Source: Mycobacterium sp.
Lineage (GTDB): Bacteria; Actinomycetota; Actinomycetes; Mycobacteriales; Mycobacteriaceae
DNA: 64,000 bases
Direction: 5' to 3'
Assembly: GCF_004298145.1 (NCBI RefSeq)
Contig: NZ_SCRH01000056.1
Span: 1-64,000, forward strand
In this document: positions 25,268 to 32,410 of the stretch, piece after piece
Layout of the letters: each line of letters starts with the position of its first letter
Position numbering within the stretch: position 1 is the stretch's first letter
Notes under the pieces: generated by a model
Told to the model about the DNA's origin: nothing
The model's input: the letters and a program-made list of their open reading frames with translations, nothing else
Database searches by the model: none
Made by a program: the position numbers and the translations under genes

Positions 25268-26272
25268 CTAGCCCAGGATTTTGGTGATCAGCGGGGGCAA
25301 TTGGTCCGCGATCAGCGGGTAGCTCAGCGGTGACGCGAAGGCGATCGCGCCGGCCTGTTCCTTGGTGGTGAAGATGTGGCGGTTCTGCGCGGTGGTCAGC
25401 GACCCCGCCACCTCGGGGTCGGCCAGCAGCGCCTTCTGATCGTCGGGGTTCCGGGTCGTCCAGATCACCACGTCGGCCGAGTCGAGCACCGACTTGATGT
25501 GATCGCGGGGAATGACGGCCCGCTGATCGGTGCCGAACGGCTTGATGCCGTCGGAGATGACCAGCCCCATCTGATTAAGGAAGTCCGTGCGCCAGCCCGC
25601 CATGGTGGCGACGACGGTGCCATGCCACAGCGCGCCGTGCATCAGCAGCGCCTTCTTGCCGGTCCACTGTGGATACTTCTTGCCGACGTCGGTGAACTTC
25701 TGGTCGACACCGTCGATCAACGACGTCATCTGATCTGCCTGGAACACCGCCTGGCCGACGGCGGTGGCCTGCTCTTTCCACGGCTCGAAGAAGGCGTCCC
25801 CGCCGGATTGCGCGACGGTCGGGGCGATCGCGGACAGTTTCTGATAGGTGTCGGCGTCCAGGCCGGCATTGACGGCCACGATCAGGTCGGGCTTCAGACC
25901 CGCGATCTGGTCGACCGGGATGCCGCCGTCCAGGCTCAACACCACCGGCTGCGCCCCGCCGAGCTTGGGCGCGGCCCACGGCCAGACCCCGAACGGCTGG
26001 TCACCGAACCAGTTGGTCACCGCGACCGGCACCACACCGACGGCGAGCAGGTCGTCCTGCTCGGTATAGCCGGCGCTGACGACGCGCTTGGGGGGTTCCT
26101 TGATGACGGTCTGACCGAACAGGTGGGTGATGGTCACCGATCCGGGCCCGCCGCCTCCCGGGGGTCGGCGTGAAGAGCAGCCCGCCGAAAGAGCCGTGAA
26201 CCCGGCGATCGCGGCGACGCCGGAAGCCCCTGCGAGCTGCAAGAATCCGCGTCGATTCCATCCCTGTCGCAT
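25268..26272 (-). CDS. fecB2: Fe-siderophore-type substrate-binding lipoprotein FecB2
   Basis: The product is an extracytoplasmic binding lipoprotein for a metal-siderophore-like ligand. The 334-residue protein starts with a twin-arginine signal (RRGFLQLAG) and the lipobox LSAGC (Cys32). A periplasmic-binding-protein fold of the FecB/FepB class (PF01497) follows: KRVVSAGYTEQDDLLAVGV, GLKPDLIVAV, then ADVVIWTTRNPDDQ. The ATG at 26272 is used; the longer frame to 26437 would bury the signal peptide. No permease or ATPase is adjacent. It is divergent from narU over 256 bases; no IdeR box was found in that gap. Confidence 0.92.
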   Translation of the reverse strand: MRQGWNRRGFLQLAGASGVAAIAGFTALSAGCSSRRPPGGGGPGSVTITHLFGQTVIKEPPKRVVSAGYTEQDDLLAVGVVPVAVTNWFGDQPFGVWPWAAPKLGGAQPVVLSLDGGIPVDQIAGLKPDLIVAVNAGLDADTYQKLSAIAPTVAQSGGDAFFEPWKEQATAVGQAVFQADQMTSLIDGVDQKFTDVGKKYPQWTGKKALLMHGALWHGTVVATMAGWRTDFLNQMGLVISDGIKPFGTDQRAVIPRDHIKSVLDSADVVIWTTRNPDDQKALLADPEVAGSLTTAQNRHIFTTKEQAGAIAFASPLSYPLIADQLPPLITKILG

Positions 26273-26423
26273 CGCGTGAGAGTATCGCGTTCCGCCCGCG
26301 CAGATGTATCGCCGCGCTGCTGAGGTCCCGCATCGGCGCCCGCGCCGCGACCTCGCGATGGACTCGCGTTGCAGAGTTCTGACAAACCGGGGCGGGCCGT
26401 TGCGATTTCTGCGTATCGCCCAC

Positions 26424-26450
26424 GTAACTGTGCACACCAGGACCGGTAAC
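26424..26450 (+). promoter_or_regulatory. GTAAC repeat at 22-bp spacing before narU (GlnR-like)
   Basis: GTAACTGTGC (26424) and GTAACAGTGC (26446) start exactly 22 bases apart, about 80-105 bases upstream of narU. GlnR boxes are built from GTNAC half-sites repeated at 22 bases with GAAAC-like half-sites between; the latter are degenerate here. Nitrogen control of a nitrate transporter would be expected. Confidence 0.45.
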
Positions 26451-26528
26451 AGTGCGTCTTTAGCGTCAAGTGGTCATGCCCGCGTCTCGTTCACTTTCCG
26501 CACTCAATTCACAAGGGAGTCCCATCAG

Positions 26529-27932
26529 ATGACCACGACCATCAGCCCGGCAGTGCAGCCCGCGCCGACGCGCCAGCATCATGCGGGACGGCACTGGATC
26601 GACGACTGGCGGCCCGAAGACCCCGAGTTCTGGGAGACGACCGGCAAGGCGATCGCGCGCCGGAATTTGATCTTCTCGATCTTTGCCGAGCACGTCGGGT
26701 TCAGCGTGTGGATGTTGTGGAGCATCGTGGTGGTGCAGATGACGGCGGCCGGCGGTCATGGACATCCCAGCCCGCCCGGCACCTCCGGGTGGGCGCTGAC
26801 CGCCAGCCAGGCCCTGTTCCTGGTCGCCGTCCCCAGCGGTGTCGGCGCCTTCCTGAGGTTGCCGTACACGTTTGCGGTCCCGATTCTCGGCGGCCGCAAC
26901 TGGACGACCGTCTCCGCGGCGCTGCTGCTGATCCCGTGCCTGCTGTTGGCGTGGGCGGTGAGCCATCCCGGCACCCCATTCGCGATCCTGGTCGTGATCG
27001 CCGCAACCGCCGGCTTCGGCGGCGGCAACTTCGCCTCGTCGATGGCCAACATTTCCTTCTTCTACCCGGAGCAGGACAAGGGCTGGGCGCTGGGCCTGAA
27101 CGCCGCCGGCGGCAACGTCGGCGTCGCCGTCGTGCAGAAGATCATTCCGCCCATCGTCGTCGCCGGCGGCGGGGTGGCCCTGTCGCGCGCCGGACTGTTC
27201 TACGTGCCGCTGGCCGTCGTGGCCGCGGTCTGCGCGTTCCTGTTCATGAACAACCTGACCGAAGCGAAGGCCGACGTGAAGCCGGTGTGGCAGTCGCTGC
27301 GCCATCCCGACACCTGGGTCATGTCACTGCTGTATATCGGCACGTTCGGATCCTTCATCGGCTACTCGGCCGCCTTCCCGACCCTGCTCAAGACGGTGTT
27401 CGGCCGCGGTGATATCGCGCTGACCTGGGCCTTCCTCGGCGCCGGCATCGGATCGGTGATCCGGCCCCTCGGCGGCAAGCTGGCCGACCGGATCGGCGGG
27501 GCGCGCGTCACCGCCTTCAGCTTCGCGCTGCTCGCCGTCGGCGCGGCGGCGGCGCTGTGGTCCGTGCGGGCGGTCAACCTGCCGATGTTCTTCGCCAGTT
27601 TCATGTTCTTGTTCGTCGCCACCGGCGTCGGCAATGGTTCGACCTACCGGATGATTTCGCGGATCTTCAAGATCAAAGGCGAGCTGGCCGGCGGCGATCC
27701 CGACACCATGGTGCAGATGCGCCGCCAGGCCGCCGGCGCGCTGGGCGTCATCTCGGCGGTGGGCGCGTTCGGCGGCTTCATCGTGCCGCTGGCCTACGCC
27801 TGGTCGAAGTCGGAGTTCGGCAGCATCGAACCGGCGCTGCGGTTCTACATCGCGTTCTTCCTCGCGCTGCTGGGCGTCACCTGGTGCTGCTACCTGCGCA
27901 AGCACAACGCGATAACGCGGGTGGGGATCTAA
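26529..27932 (+). CDS. narU: nitrate/nitrite transporter NarU, MFS
   Basis: This 467-residue NarK-family transporter has about 12 membrane segments. Signatures are GGRNWTTVSAALLLIP, the nitrate helix GFGGGNFASSMANISFFYP, and in the second half GVGNGSTYRMISRIF. The N-terminus DWRPEDPEFWETTGKAIARR matches the narK3 product's, so the two transporters are paralogues. The ATG at 26529 has an AAGGGAG ribosome site. The stop codon overlaps that of the ligD-like gene on the other strand by 4 bases. Confidence 0.93.
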   Translation: MTTTISPAVQPAPTRQHHAGRHWIDDWRPEDPEFWETTGKAIARRNLIFSIFAEHVGFSVWMLWSIVVVQMTAAGGHGHPSPPGTSGWALTASQALFLVAVPSGVGAFLRLPYTFAVPILGGRNWTTVSAALLLIPCLLLAWAVSHPGTPFAILVVIAATAGFGGGNFASSMANISFFYPEQDKGWALGLNAAGGNVGVAVVQKIIPPIVVAGGGVALSRAGLFYVPLAVVAAVCAFLFMNNLTEAKADVKPVWQSLRHPDTWVMSLLYIGTFGSFIGYSAAFPTLLKTVFGRGDIALTWAFLGAGIGSVIRPLGGKLADRIGGARVTAFSFALLAVGAAAALWSVRAVNLPMFFASFMFLFVATGVGNGSTYRMISRIFKIKGELAGGDPDTMVQMRRQAAGALGVISAVGAFGGFIVPLAYAWSKSEFGSIEPALRFYIAFFLALLGVTWCCYLRKHNAITRVGI

Positions 27933-29242
27933 TTAGGCGGCCGCTGCCGTCCGCCATCGCCTTGCCCGTCCTGTTGCCCCTCCTTTTCCCCCTCTTTGCT
28001 CCAAGGGCTGTAGTCGGCGATCAGCTCTTCCTGCGGTGGCCGCTGGTCTTCCGGAACATGCTGCAGGTTGATCCGGATCCGGTACCAGATCGAGCTGGGC
28101 CCGCGCATGCCGTCGACGAGAACGTCGGCCGGCTGCAGCCGGCCGGCCACCGCCGGGTAACGGTCGCGCCAGGTGTCCAGCGCCGTCATCGCCTCGTCCT
28201 TGGTCTTGGTGCGGGCGATCTCGATCAGCGGCATCGTGGATTGGCGCCGGCCGTCGGGCCGTTTGCCCGATCCCTTCGGTGCGCGTTCGGGAGGCCCCAT
28301 TTCTTCGGCCAGCACCAGCAGCCGATCGAGTGAGCCAACCACCGCTGCGTTGGAGGAGTCCATTCCCGCCCAGGGGTCACCCGCTTCGGCGAACCGGCCG
28401 GGCACGGTTTCGATGGTGAACGCCTCGGGCCGGCACTCGGCGACCTCGTCCCAGTGCAGCGGTGTCGAGACCCGGGCGTCGGGGGTCGCCCGCACCGAGT
28501 AGGCCGACGCGACCGTGCGGTCCTTCGCGTTCTGGTTGAAGTCGACGAACACCCCCTCGCGTTCTTCCTTCCACCAGCGGCTGGTCGCCGCGTCGGGCAC
28601 GCGCCGCTCAACCTCCCGGGCGACGGTCTGCGCGGCCAGCCGCACCTGGCGAAACTCCCAGCGCCGGGCGATGCGGGCGTAGATGTGAAAGCCGCGCGAA
28701 CCGGACGTCTTCGGCCATGCGGTCAGGCCGTAGTCCTCGAGCACCTCGCGGGCCACCAGCGCGACGTCCACGATGCGCTGCCAGCTGACCCCGGGCATCG
28801 GATCCAAGTCGACCCGCAGTTCGTCGGGGTGATCGAGGTCGTCGGCCAGCACCGGGTGCGGATTCAGGTCGACGCACCCCAGGTTGATCGCCCACGCCAG
28901 CCCCGCGGCGTCGTGGATGACGGCCTCCGCCGCGGAAGTGCCTCGTGCGTAACGGAGTTCGGCGACATCGACCCACTCCGGCCGTTTCGCCGGCGCGCGT
29001 TTCTGGAACACCGCCTCTTCCGAGATGCCCTTGACGAAACGCTTCAGGATCATCGGGCGCCCGGCCACACCGCGCAGGGCGCCGTCGGCCACGGACAGGT
29101 AATAGCGGACCAGGTCGAGTTTGGTGTAGGGGCCCGAGGTTTTGTGGCCGCTCGTGCGGGGGAACACGACTTTGTCCGGATGGGTGATGACGACCCGGCG
29201 CTCGGCCACCTCCAGCGAAACCGGACGGGTCATGTGGTTCAT
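27929..29242 (-). CDS. LigD-like primase-polymerase (Rv0269c/PolD-type)
   Basis: This stand-alone archaeo-eukaryotic primase-type polymerase is related to the polymerase domain of LigD; such enzymes fill gaps and add ribonucleotides during DNA repair. The 437-residue protein carries the three active-site motifs: DLD in LRVDLDPMPG, SGxxGxH in SGSRGFHIYAR, and the distal Asp in VFVDFNQNAKDRT. No ligase or nuclease domain is fused. The C-terminal 50 residues are Gln/Gly/Glu-rich and unconserved. The start may be ATG 29242 or ATG 29233. It is divergent from fadD2, 57 bases apart. Confidence 0.92.
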   Translation of the reverse strand: MNHMTRPVSLEVAERRVVITHPDKVVFPRTSGHKTSGPYTKLDLVRYYLSVADGALRGVAGRPMILKRFVKGISEEAVFQKRAPAKRPEWVDVAELRYARGTSAAEAVIHDAAGLAWAINLGCVDLNPHPVLADDLDHPDELRVDLDPMPGVSWQRIVDVALVAREVLEDYGLTAWPKTSGSRGFHIYARIARRWEFRQVRLAAQTVAREVERRVPDAATSRWWKEEREGVFVDFNQNAKDRTVASAYSVRATPDARVSTPLHWDEVAECRPEAFTIETVPGRFAEAGDPWAGMDSSNAAVVGSLDRLLVLAEEMGPPERAPKGSGKRPDGRRQSTMPLIEIARTKTKDEAMTALDTWRDRYPAVAGRLQPADVLVDGMRGPSSIWYRIRINLQHVPEDQRPPQEELIADYSPWSKEGEKEGQQDGQGDGGRQRPPN

Positions 29243-29299
29243 GTTAATTCGCCAGAATTTCTGGCCGAGCTGAGACGGGCGTCACATATGGTGGATTCC

Positions 29300-30994
29300 A
29301 TGCCTAACCTCCTTGGCCTGCCCGGCCAGGCCTCCAAAGCCGTGGCGAAAGTTCAGCAATACGTCGAACGCGGCTCGGCTGAACTGCACTACCTGCGCCG
29401 GATCATCGAGTCGGGTGCTTTCCGGCTGGAGCCACCGCAGAACTACGCCGCGATGGCCGCCGACATCTACAAGTGGGGTGAGTTCGGCATGCTGCCGTCG
29501 CTGAATGCGAGGCGCCATCCTGACCGCGCGGCGTGCATCGACGAGGACGGCGAATTCAGCTACGCGGAGCTCGACAAGGCCGCGCACGCGGTGGCCAACG
29601 GCCTGATCGACAAGGGCGTCAGGGCCGGGGACGGCGTCGCCATCCTGGCGCGCAACCACCGCTGGTTCCTGGTCGCCAACTACGGTGTGGCCCGGGTGGG
29701 CGCCCGCATCATCCTGCTCAACAGCGAGTTCTCCGGGCCGCAGATCAAAGAGGTCTCCGAGCGCGAGGGCGCCAAGGTGATCATCTACGACGACGAGTAC
29801 ACCACGGCGGTCAGCAAAGCCGATCCGCCGCTGGGCAAACTGCGCGCGCTGGGCACCAACCCCGACAAAGGCCCGGACGACGAGCCGTCCGGCAGCACCG
29901 ACGAGACGCTGGCCGACCTGATCGGGCGCAGCAGCAAGGAGCCGGCCCCCAAGGCGGGCAAGCACGCCTCGGTCATCATTCTGACCAGCGGAACCACGGG
30001 CACCCCGAAGGGCGCGAACCGCAGCACGCCGCCGACATTGGCGCCCGTCGGCGGCATCCTGTCCCACGTCCCGTTCAAGGCCGGTGAGGTGACGTCGCTG
30101 CCGTCGCCGATGTTCCACGCCCTGGGGTATCTGCACGCGACGATCGCGATGTTCCTGGGCTCAACGCTGGTGTTGCGGCGCAAGTTCAAGCCGCCGCTGG
30201 TGTTGGAAGACGTCGAGAAGTACAAGCCGACCGCCATGGTGGTGGTGCCGGTCATGCTGTCGCGCCTCATCGACACCATCGAGAAGATGGACAAAAAGCC
30301 CGACCTGTCCAGCCTGCGGATCGTGTTCGTGTCGGGCTCGCAACTGGGTGCGGAGCTGGCCGCCCGCGCGCTCAAGGACATCGGGCCGGTCATCTACAAC
30401 ATGTACGGCTCGACCGAGATCGCCTTCGCCACCATCGCCGGCCCCAAGGACCTGGAGCGCAACGCGGCGACGGTTGGCCCGGTCGTCAAGGGCGTGAAGG
30501 TCAAGATCTTCGACGACAACGGCACCGAATTGCCCCAGGGGGAGGTCGGCCGGATCTTCGTCGGCAACACCTTCCCGTTCGCGGGCTACACCGGGGGCGG
30601 GAACAAGCAGGTCATCGATGGCCTGTTGTCCTCGGGAGACGTCGGGTATTTCGACGAGCACGGGCTGCTGTACGTGAGCGGCCGCGACGACGAAATGATC
30701 GTCTCCGGCGGCGAGAACGTCTTCCCCGCCGAAGTCGAGGATCTGATCAGCGGGCACCCCGAGGTCGTCGAGGCCACCGCGATTGGTGTCGAAGACAAGG
30801 AGTGGGGGCACCGCCTGCGTGCCTTCGTGGTCAAGAAGGGCGGCGCCGACCTCGACGAGGACACCGTCAAGCACTACGTGCGCGATCACCTGGCCCGCTA
30901 CAAGGTGCCGCGTGAGGTCGTCTTCCTCGACGAGCTGCCGCGCAACCCGACCGGCAAGATCCTCAAGCGCGAGCTGCGCGAAATGGAGATTTAG
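29300..30994 (+). CDS. fadD2: fatty-acid-CoA ligase FadD2
   Basis: FadD2 activates fatty acids to acyl-CoA via an acyl-adenylate. The 564-residue protein has the AMP-binding P-loop LTSGTTGTPKGANRS, YNMYGSTEIAFATI (adenine-binding), the hinge region SGRDDEMIVSGGENVFP and the C-terminal catalytic lysine in NPTGKILKRE. The ATG at 29300 (MPNLLGLPGQA) is chosen because it matches the family N-terminus and follows GGTGGA; ATG 29288 is an alternative. The gene is followed by a hairpin and then by an island absent from M. tuberculosis at this site. Confidence 0.95.
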   Translation: MPNLLGLPGQASKAVAKVQQYVERGSAELHYLRRIIESGAFRLEPPQNYAAMAADIYKWGEFGMLPSLNARRHPDRAACIDEDGEFSYAELDKAAHAVANGLIDKGVRAGDGVAILARNHRWFLVANYGVARVGARIILLNSEFSGPQIKEVSEREGAKVIIYDDEYTTAVSKADPPLGKLRALGTNPDKGPDDEPSGSTDETLADLIGRSSKEPAPKAGKHASVIILTSGTTGTPKGANRSTPPTLAPVGGILSHVPFKAGEVTSLPSPMFHALGYLHATIAMFLGSTLVLRRKFKPPLVLEDVEKYKPTAMVVVPVMLSRLIDTIEKMDKKPDLSSLRIVFVSGSQLGAELAARALKDIGPVIYNMYGSTEIAFATIAGPKDLERNAATVGPVVKGVKVKIFDDNGTELPQGEVGRIFVGNTFPFAGYTGGGNKQVIDGLLSSGDVGYFDEHGLLYVSGRDDEMIVSGGENVFPAEVEDLISGHPEVVEATAIGVEDKEWGHRLRAFVVKKGGADLDEDTVKHYVRDHLARYKVPREVVFLDELPRNPTGKILKRELREMEI

Positions 30995-30996
30995 CG

Positions 30997-31016
30997 GCGC
31001 GAGCGTCTGCTCGCGC
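30997..31016. terminator. hairpin between fadD2 and the RHH gene
   Basis: GCGCGAGC (30997-31004) and GCTCGCGC (31009-31016) form an 8-bp stem with a GTCT loop between two convergent genes. It has no T run. The GCGAGC-GTCT-GCTCGC form is a common intergenic hairpin type in mycobacteria. Confidence 0.6.
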
Positions 31017-31020
31017 ACCC

Positions 31021-31383
31021 TCAGCGGCGGTCTTCGATGGCCCGGGTGATCTGGGCCGTGAGCTTCGGGTCGACCAGGAGCTGGTCGATCAGCGCGGTGA
31101 GCACCTCTTGCCCGGTCACCCGGGCGACGCCCAGCCGGTCGGCGGCTTCGCGCTGCCAGATGTCGAGGGCCCGGTGGGTGGCCGCCGCGAGGTCGACGGT
31201 CCGGCGGGTCCGCTGGGTGCGCCCCGCCTGGCTGGCCGACGGCTGGCTGGCGATCCGCTGGCCGCGCGGCTGCCCGAGGCTGAGGCGCTCGGTCGGCGCG
31301 GCGTCTCCGGAGGGGCCGGTGGCCGAGGCGGGGGCGCGAAAGGATCCGGCGCTGGGTCCGTTGTGGTTGGGCTTGAAGTTCAC
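31021..31383 (-). CDS. putative ribbon-helix-helix DNA-binding protein, 120 residues
   Basis: I do not recognise a named family. The first 60 residues are a Pro/Ser/Arg-rich disordered tail. The last 60 look like a ribbon-helix-helix core: a basic beta-strand RTRRTVDLAAATH, then helices ALDIWQREAADRLGVARV and TGQEVLTALIDQLLVDP. This is the layout of ParB/CopG-type repressors with long N-tails. A strong GGAGGAAG ribosome site precedes the GTG start. The inverted repeat GAATCAGTA...TACTGATTC lies 25-71 bases upstream, an expected place for autorepression. The gene is inserted between fadD2 and fadE6 and its promoter region is AT-rich, suggesting acquisition. Confidence 0.65.
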   Translation of the reverse strand: MNFKPNHNGPSAGSFRAPASATGPSGDAAPTERLSLGQPRGQRIASQPSASQAGRTQRTRRTVDLAAATHRALDIWQREAADRLGVARVTGQEVLTALIDQLLVDPKLTAQITRAIEDRR

Positions 31384-31954
31384 TTCGGTGTCTTCCTCCG
31401 TGAGTGCGAATCAGTAAATCAGCGCTCGTCGCCTGTGTGTGTCAATACTGATTCTCTCACCGACGCCACGCTAAGTCGCGCCGCCGGGCCGCGGGTGGCC
31501 CGGGTGGGGAGCGCTGACGGATTCACGCGTGGTTGCGCCGTGGAAAGGCGCCTCCGGGCGCAGGTGGAAGAGCAAATTATCGAGGGTAGCTGCTTAACAA
31601 TCGAACGCCGGGTAGCATGATGTCCGACGGTAATCCGCCGTCCGTCATTCGGCAAGAAGTCAGTCGATCCGCTAATGCGGAGATCTGGATATCAGTAAAT
31701 ACGTCAACCCGTGCCAGTACATCAGCAAACTAGCTTTGAGCTGTGTTGATATGGCCTTTTAGCCCGCCGTTGTCAGTATTTGCGGATAAATGAATTGCGG
31801 AAATACGCATTAGTGACGCGTCAAATATAACGCACTTTTTCGCATCATTGTTGTGCAATTCACATCGTAGATACACCAGATTCGCTTGTTTGCTGAGAAA
31901 TGTCCGGCTAGCGTTTTAAGCATCGATATCAGGTCTTTGGAAGGAGTGCCCACG
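31384..31954. other. AT-richer non-coding stretch with repeated TCAGTA motifs
   Basis: This 571-base gap lies between two divergent genes. From about 31640 it is clearly AT-richer than the rest of the window. No gene is supported. TCAGTAAAT occurs at 31411-31419 and 31692-31700, TCAGTATTT at 31773-31781, the inverse TACTGATTC at 31446-31454. A direct repeat TTGCGGA(T)AAAT lies at 31780-31791 and 31795-31806. It probably carries both promoters and binding sites for the neighbouring DNA-binding protein. Confidence 0.6.
31408..31454. promoter_or_regulatory. inverted repeat GAATCAGTA / TACTGATTC upstream of the RHH gene
   Basis: Perfect 9-base arms at 31408-31416 and 31446-31454 are separated by 29 bases, immediately upstream of the RHH gene's ribosome site. 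Two separate dimer sites or a looped operator are possible. Confidence 0.5.
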
Positions 31955-32284
31955 ATGATCTCGTCCCTATCGCTACGCGGCGCGGCCGCAGCTGTTGTGG
32001 GTGCCGGAGCCGTGGCGGGCGCGCTGCTGTTCGGCGGCGCCCCCGTGGCTCAGGCCGCCCCCGTTCCGGGTCCCTCCACAAGTTTCGCCAGCACCGGACC
32101 GCACAGCGGACCGGGCTTCATTCCGGACCGCCCCGGCGGCCACGGATGGGGTGGCAATGATGGTCGGGGACATGGCGGCTGGGGAAACGGTAACTGGGGG
32201 AACGGCAACTGGGGCCACGGTGGCTGGGATCAGGGTAGTGGCTATTGGGGCCACCCCCAGCACTGGGTGAACTGGTGGTGGTGA
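31955..32284 (+). CDS. small secreted Gly/Trp/Asn-rich protein
   Basis: The 109-residue protein has a clear signal peptide (AAAAVVGAGAVAGALLFGG, cleavage after AQA near residue 36). The mature part is rich in Gly, Trp, Asn and His, with the short repeat NGNWG twice followed by HGGW, ending in WVNWWW. The ATG at 31955 has a GGAAGGAG ribosome site. No enzyme motif is seen. A surface or wall-associated role is inferred. It is transcribed away from the RHH gene and is followed by a strong terminator, so it forms a single-gene unit. Confidence 0.85.
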   Translation: MISSLSLRGAAAAVVGAGAVAGALLFGGAPVAQAAPVPGPSTSFASTGPHSGPGFIPDRPGGHGWGGNDGRGHGGWGNGNWGNGNWGHGGWDQGSGYWGHPQHWVNWWW

Positions 32285-32360
32285 TCACCATCTCCGCGCG
32301 GTAGCCGGCCATCGCCGACACGCCAACCCTCGGGATGGGCGGCCCGCGTATGGGGGGAAC

Positions 32361-32401
32361 CATGCCGGCCTGACGTCAGTCAGGTCGGCATGGCCTTTTT
32401 T
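32361..32401 (+). terminator. intrinsic terminator after the secreted-protein gene
   Basis: CATGCCGGCCTGAC pairs with GTCAGGTCGGCATG (one mismatch) across a GTCA loop and is followed by a T-rich run ending at 32401. It may also stop transcripts of fadE6 read from the other side. Confidence 0.85.
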
Positions 32402-32410
32402 GCGTCCGGC

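Noticed and set aside
30997..31016. Short GCGAGC repeats as a possible CRISPR or insertion-sequence end
   Set aside because: Only a single hairpin is present, with no spacers, target duplication or transposase; it is a terminator-like hairpin.
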